A stretch of 6,214 nt of DNA, from positions 1 through 6,214 of the forward strand of contig CALYSH010000098.1 in the NCBI GenBank assembly GCA_945485625.1. Direction: 5' to 3'. The DNA comes from an uncultured Lachnospiraceae bacterium. Lineage in GTDB: Bacteria; Bacillota; Clostridia; Lachnospirales; Lachnospiraceae. The translations under genes were made by a program, and so were the position numbers. This document shows, one piece after another, positions 5,353-6,214 of the stretch. The notes under the pieces are model-generated. The model was given only the letters and a program-made list of their open reading frames with translations. It ran no database searches and had not been told where the DNA came from. Position 1 is the stretch's first letter. Every line of letters begins with the position of its first letter.

Positions 5353-5948
5353 TGGATCTATACAGCGGATATATTAATAAGTTAATTGAGGAATTGGCGG
5401 CACTTCCGGGAATCGGAAGCAAGTCGGCCCAAAGACTTGCCTTTCACCTGATTAATATGCCGAAGGAAAAGGTGGAAAAGCTGGCAAATGTTATGATGGA
5501 GGCCAAGTCCAATGTGCGCTATTGTAAGGAGTGCTATACGCTTACTGACCGAGAGGTGTGCCCTGTCTGTGCCAGCGACAAGAGGAATCATAAACTGATT
5601 ATGGTGGTGGAGAATACCCGGGACCTGGCGGCTTATGAAAAGACCGGCCGGTATGAAGGGGTCTATCATGTGCTGCATGGGGCGATTTCTCCCATGCTGG
5701 GAATCGGTCCGGGAGATATTAAGCTGAAGGAACTGATCGAACGACTGGAGGACGATGTGGAGGAAGTGATTATTGCAACCAACTCCAGCCTGGAGGGTGA
5801 AACCACGGCGATGTATATCAGCAAGCTGATTAAGCCCACGGGAATAAAGGTAACACGTATTGCCAGCGGAGTGCCGGTAGGCGGTGATTTGGAATATATC
5901 GATGAAGTGACTCTGTTACGTGCTTTGGAAGGCAGAGTAGAATTATAA
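5352..5948 (+). CDS. recR: recombination mediator protein RecR
   Basis: A 198-residue RecR, the usual length. RecR works with RecO (and RecF) to load RecA onto SSB-coated single-stranded DNA during gap repair. Domains in order: the helix-hairpin-helix LPGIGSKSAQRLAFHLI (18-34), a four-cysteine zinc finger (C58, C61, C70, C73), and a Toprim domain starting at KLIMVVENTRDLAAYE (81-96, with E87 and D91) and running through YHVLHGAISPMLGIGPGD (105-122). A C-terminal segment ends with the conserved ASGVPVGGDLEY-type motif and a Leu-rich tail. The first base of the start codon is the last base of the ybaB stop (TAATG), indicating translational coupling. The next gene begins 25 bases after the stop, without a terminator. 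Confidence 0.97.
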   Translation: MDLYSGYINKLIEELAALPGIGSKSAQRLAFHLINMPKEKVEKLANVMMEAKSNVRYCKECYTLTDREVCPVCASDKRNHKLIMVVENTRDLAAYEKTGRYEGVYHVLHGAISPMLGIGPGDIKLKELIERLEDDVEEVIIATNSSLEGETTAMYISKLIKPTGIKVTRIASGVPVGGDLEYIDEVTLLRALEGRVEL

Positions 5949-5960
5949 GGAAACTCATTC

Positions 5961-5966
5961 GGGAGG
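5961..5966 (+). promoter_or_regulatory. ribosome binding site of the aldose 1-epimerase gene
   Basis: GGGAGG lies 7 bases before the ATG at 5974. It is strong and well placed, and it supports calling a start for a gene cut off by the window edge. Confidence 0.75.
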
Positions 5967-5973
5967 AAATGAA

Positions 5974-6214
5974 ATGTCTGTAACAACAAAAGTATTTGGT
6001 AAAAGCCCTGAGGGAAAGGATGTAACTCTCTATACATTGAAGAACGGAAACGGAATGGAAGCTTCCGTAACAGATGTGGGCGCAATTCTGGTGGATTTGA
6101 AGGTGCCCGATAAGGAGGGAAAGCTTGCAGATGTGGTTTTGGGCTTTGACAAGGCGGAGGATTATTATAAGCATCCCAGCTTCTTTGGTGCGGTCATCGG
6201 ACCCAATGCAAACC
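5974..6214 (+). CDS. galM: aldose 1-epimerase (galactose mutarotase), 5' part only
   Basis: The first 80 residues of a protein that would be about 350 long in this family; the reading frame runs open to the window edge. Aldose 1-epimerase interconverts alpha and beta anomers of galactose and glucose, feeding the Leland pathway or glycolysis. Recognisable stretches: VFGKSPEGKDVTLYTLKN at the start, VTDVGAILVDLKVPD, then LADVVLGFDKAEDYYKHPSFFGAVIGPNAN, the family's conserved N-terminal third. No signal peptide is present, so it is cytoplasmic. The catalytic His and Glu lie beyond the window and cannot be checked. Where many GalM proteins have GRxANRI, this has GPNAN, with the next codon beginning in C as Arg would. 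Only 25 bases separate it from recR, and no terminator or promoter is visible between them, suggesting co-transcription. Confidence 0.9.
   Translation, partial: MSVTTKVFGKSPEGKDVTLYTLKNGNGMEASVTDVGAILVDLKVPDKEGKLADVVLGFDKAEDYYKHPSFFGAVIGPNAN

Overview
The window reads as ordinary low-to-mid GC Firmicutes chromosome, most likely a Clostridia genome of Lachnospiraceae type. Reasons: strong AGGAGG-type ribosome binding sites, all genes on one strand, tight spacing, a DUF975 membrane protein, a PKTIDND-type phosphofructokinase, and the dnaX-ybaB-recR order common in this phylum. The family placement is inference from protein style and gene order, not a search result. No rRNA, tRNA, mobile element, CRISPR array or origin was seen, and no non-coding gap reaches 300 bases (the longest is 193).

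Layout. Bases 2-61 hold the 3' end of a helix-turn-helix protein. It is followed by a 75-residue HPr-like protein (131-358) with no histidine, then a strong hairpin terminator (416-444). A promoter with an extended -10 box (508-516) starts a separate unit carrying a metal-dependent cyclase/kynurenine-formamidase family hydrolase (552-1172). A DUF975 multi-pass membrane protein (1279-2100) follows and ends in a 14-bp perfect terminator hairpin (2139-2178), preceded by a small GAAA-capped hairpin.

A second promoter (2182-2210, 17-bp spacing) precedes 6-phosphofructokinase (2291-3364). After a 74-base gap come dnaX (3439-5004), ybaB (5008-5352), recR (5352-5948) and the first 80 codons of an aldose 1-epimerase (5974 to the window end). 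No convincing terminator was found from 2211 to the right edge, so these five genes may form one transcription unit. It would combine glycolysis, the clamp-loader subunit, a nucleoid-associated protein, recombinational repair and sugar mutarotation. dnaX, ybaB and recR are tightly coupled: the ybaB ribosome binding site lies inside the acidic tail codons of dnaX, and recR overlaps ybaB by one base (TAATG).

I found no clear sign of an unknown biological system. The observations most worth following are the histidine-free HPr-like protein, the non-standard nucleotide-site residues of the phosphofructokinase (GGNG with PKTIDND), and the metabolic genes flanking the dnaX-ybaB-recR cluster.
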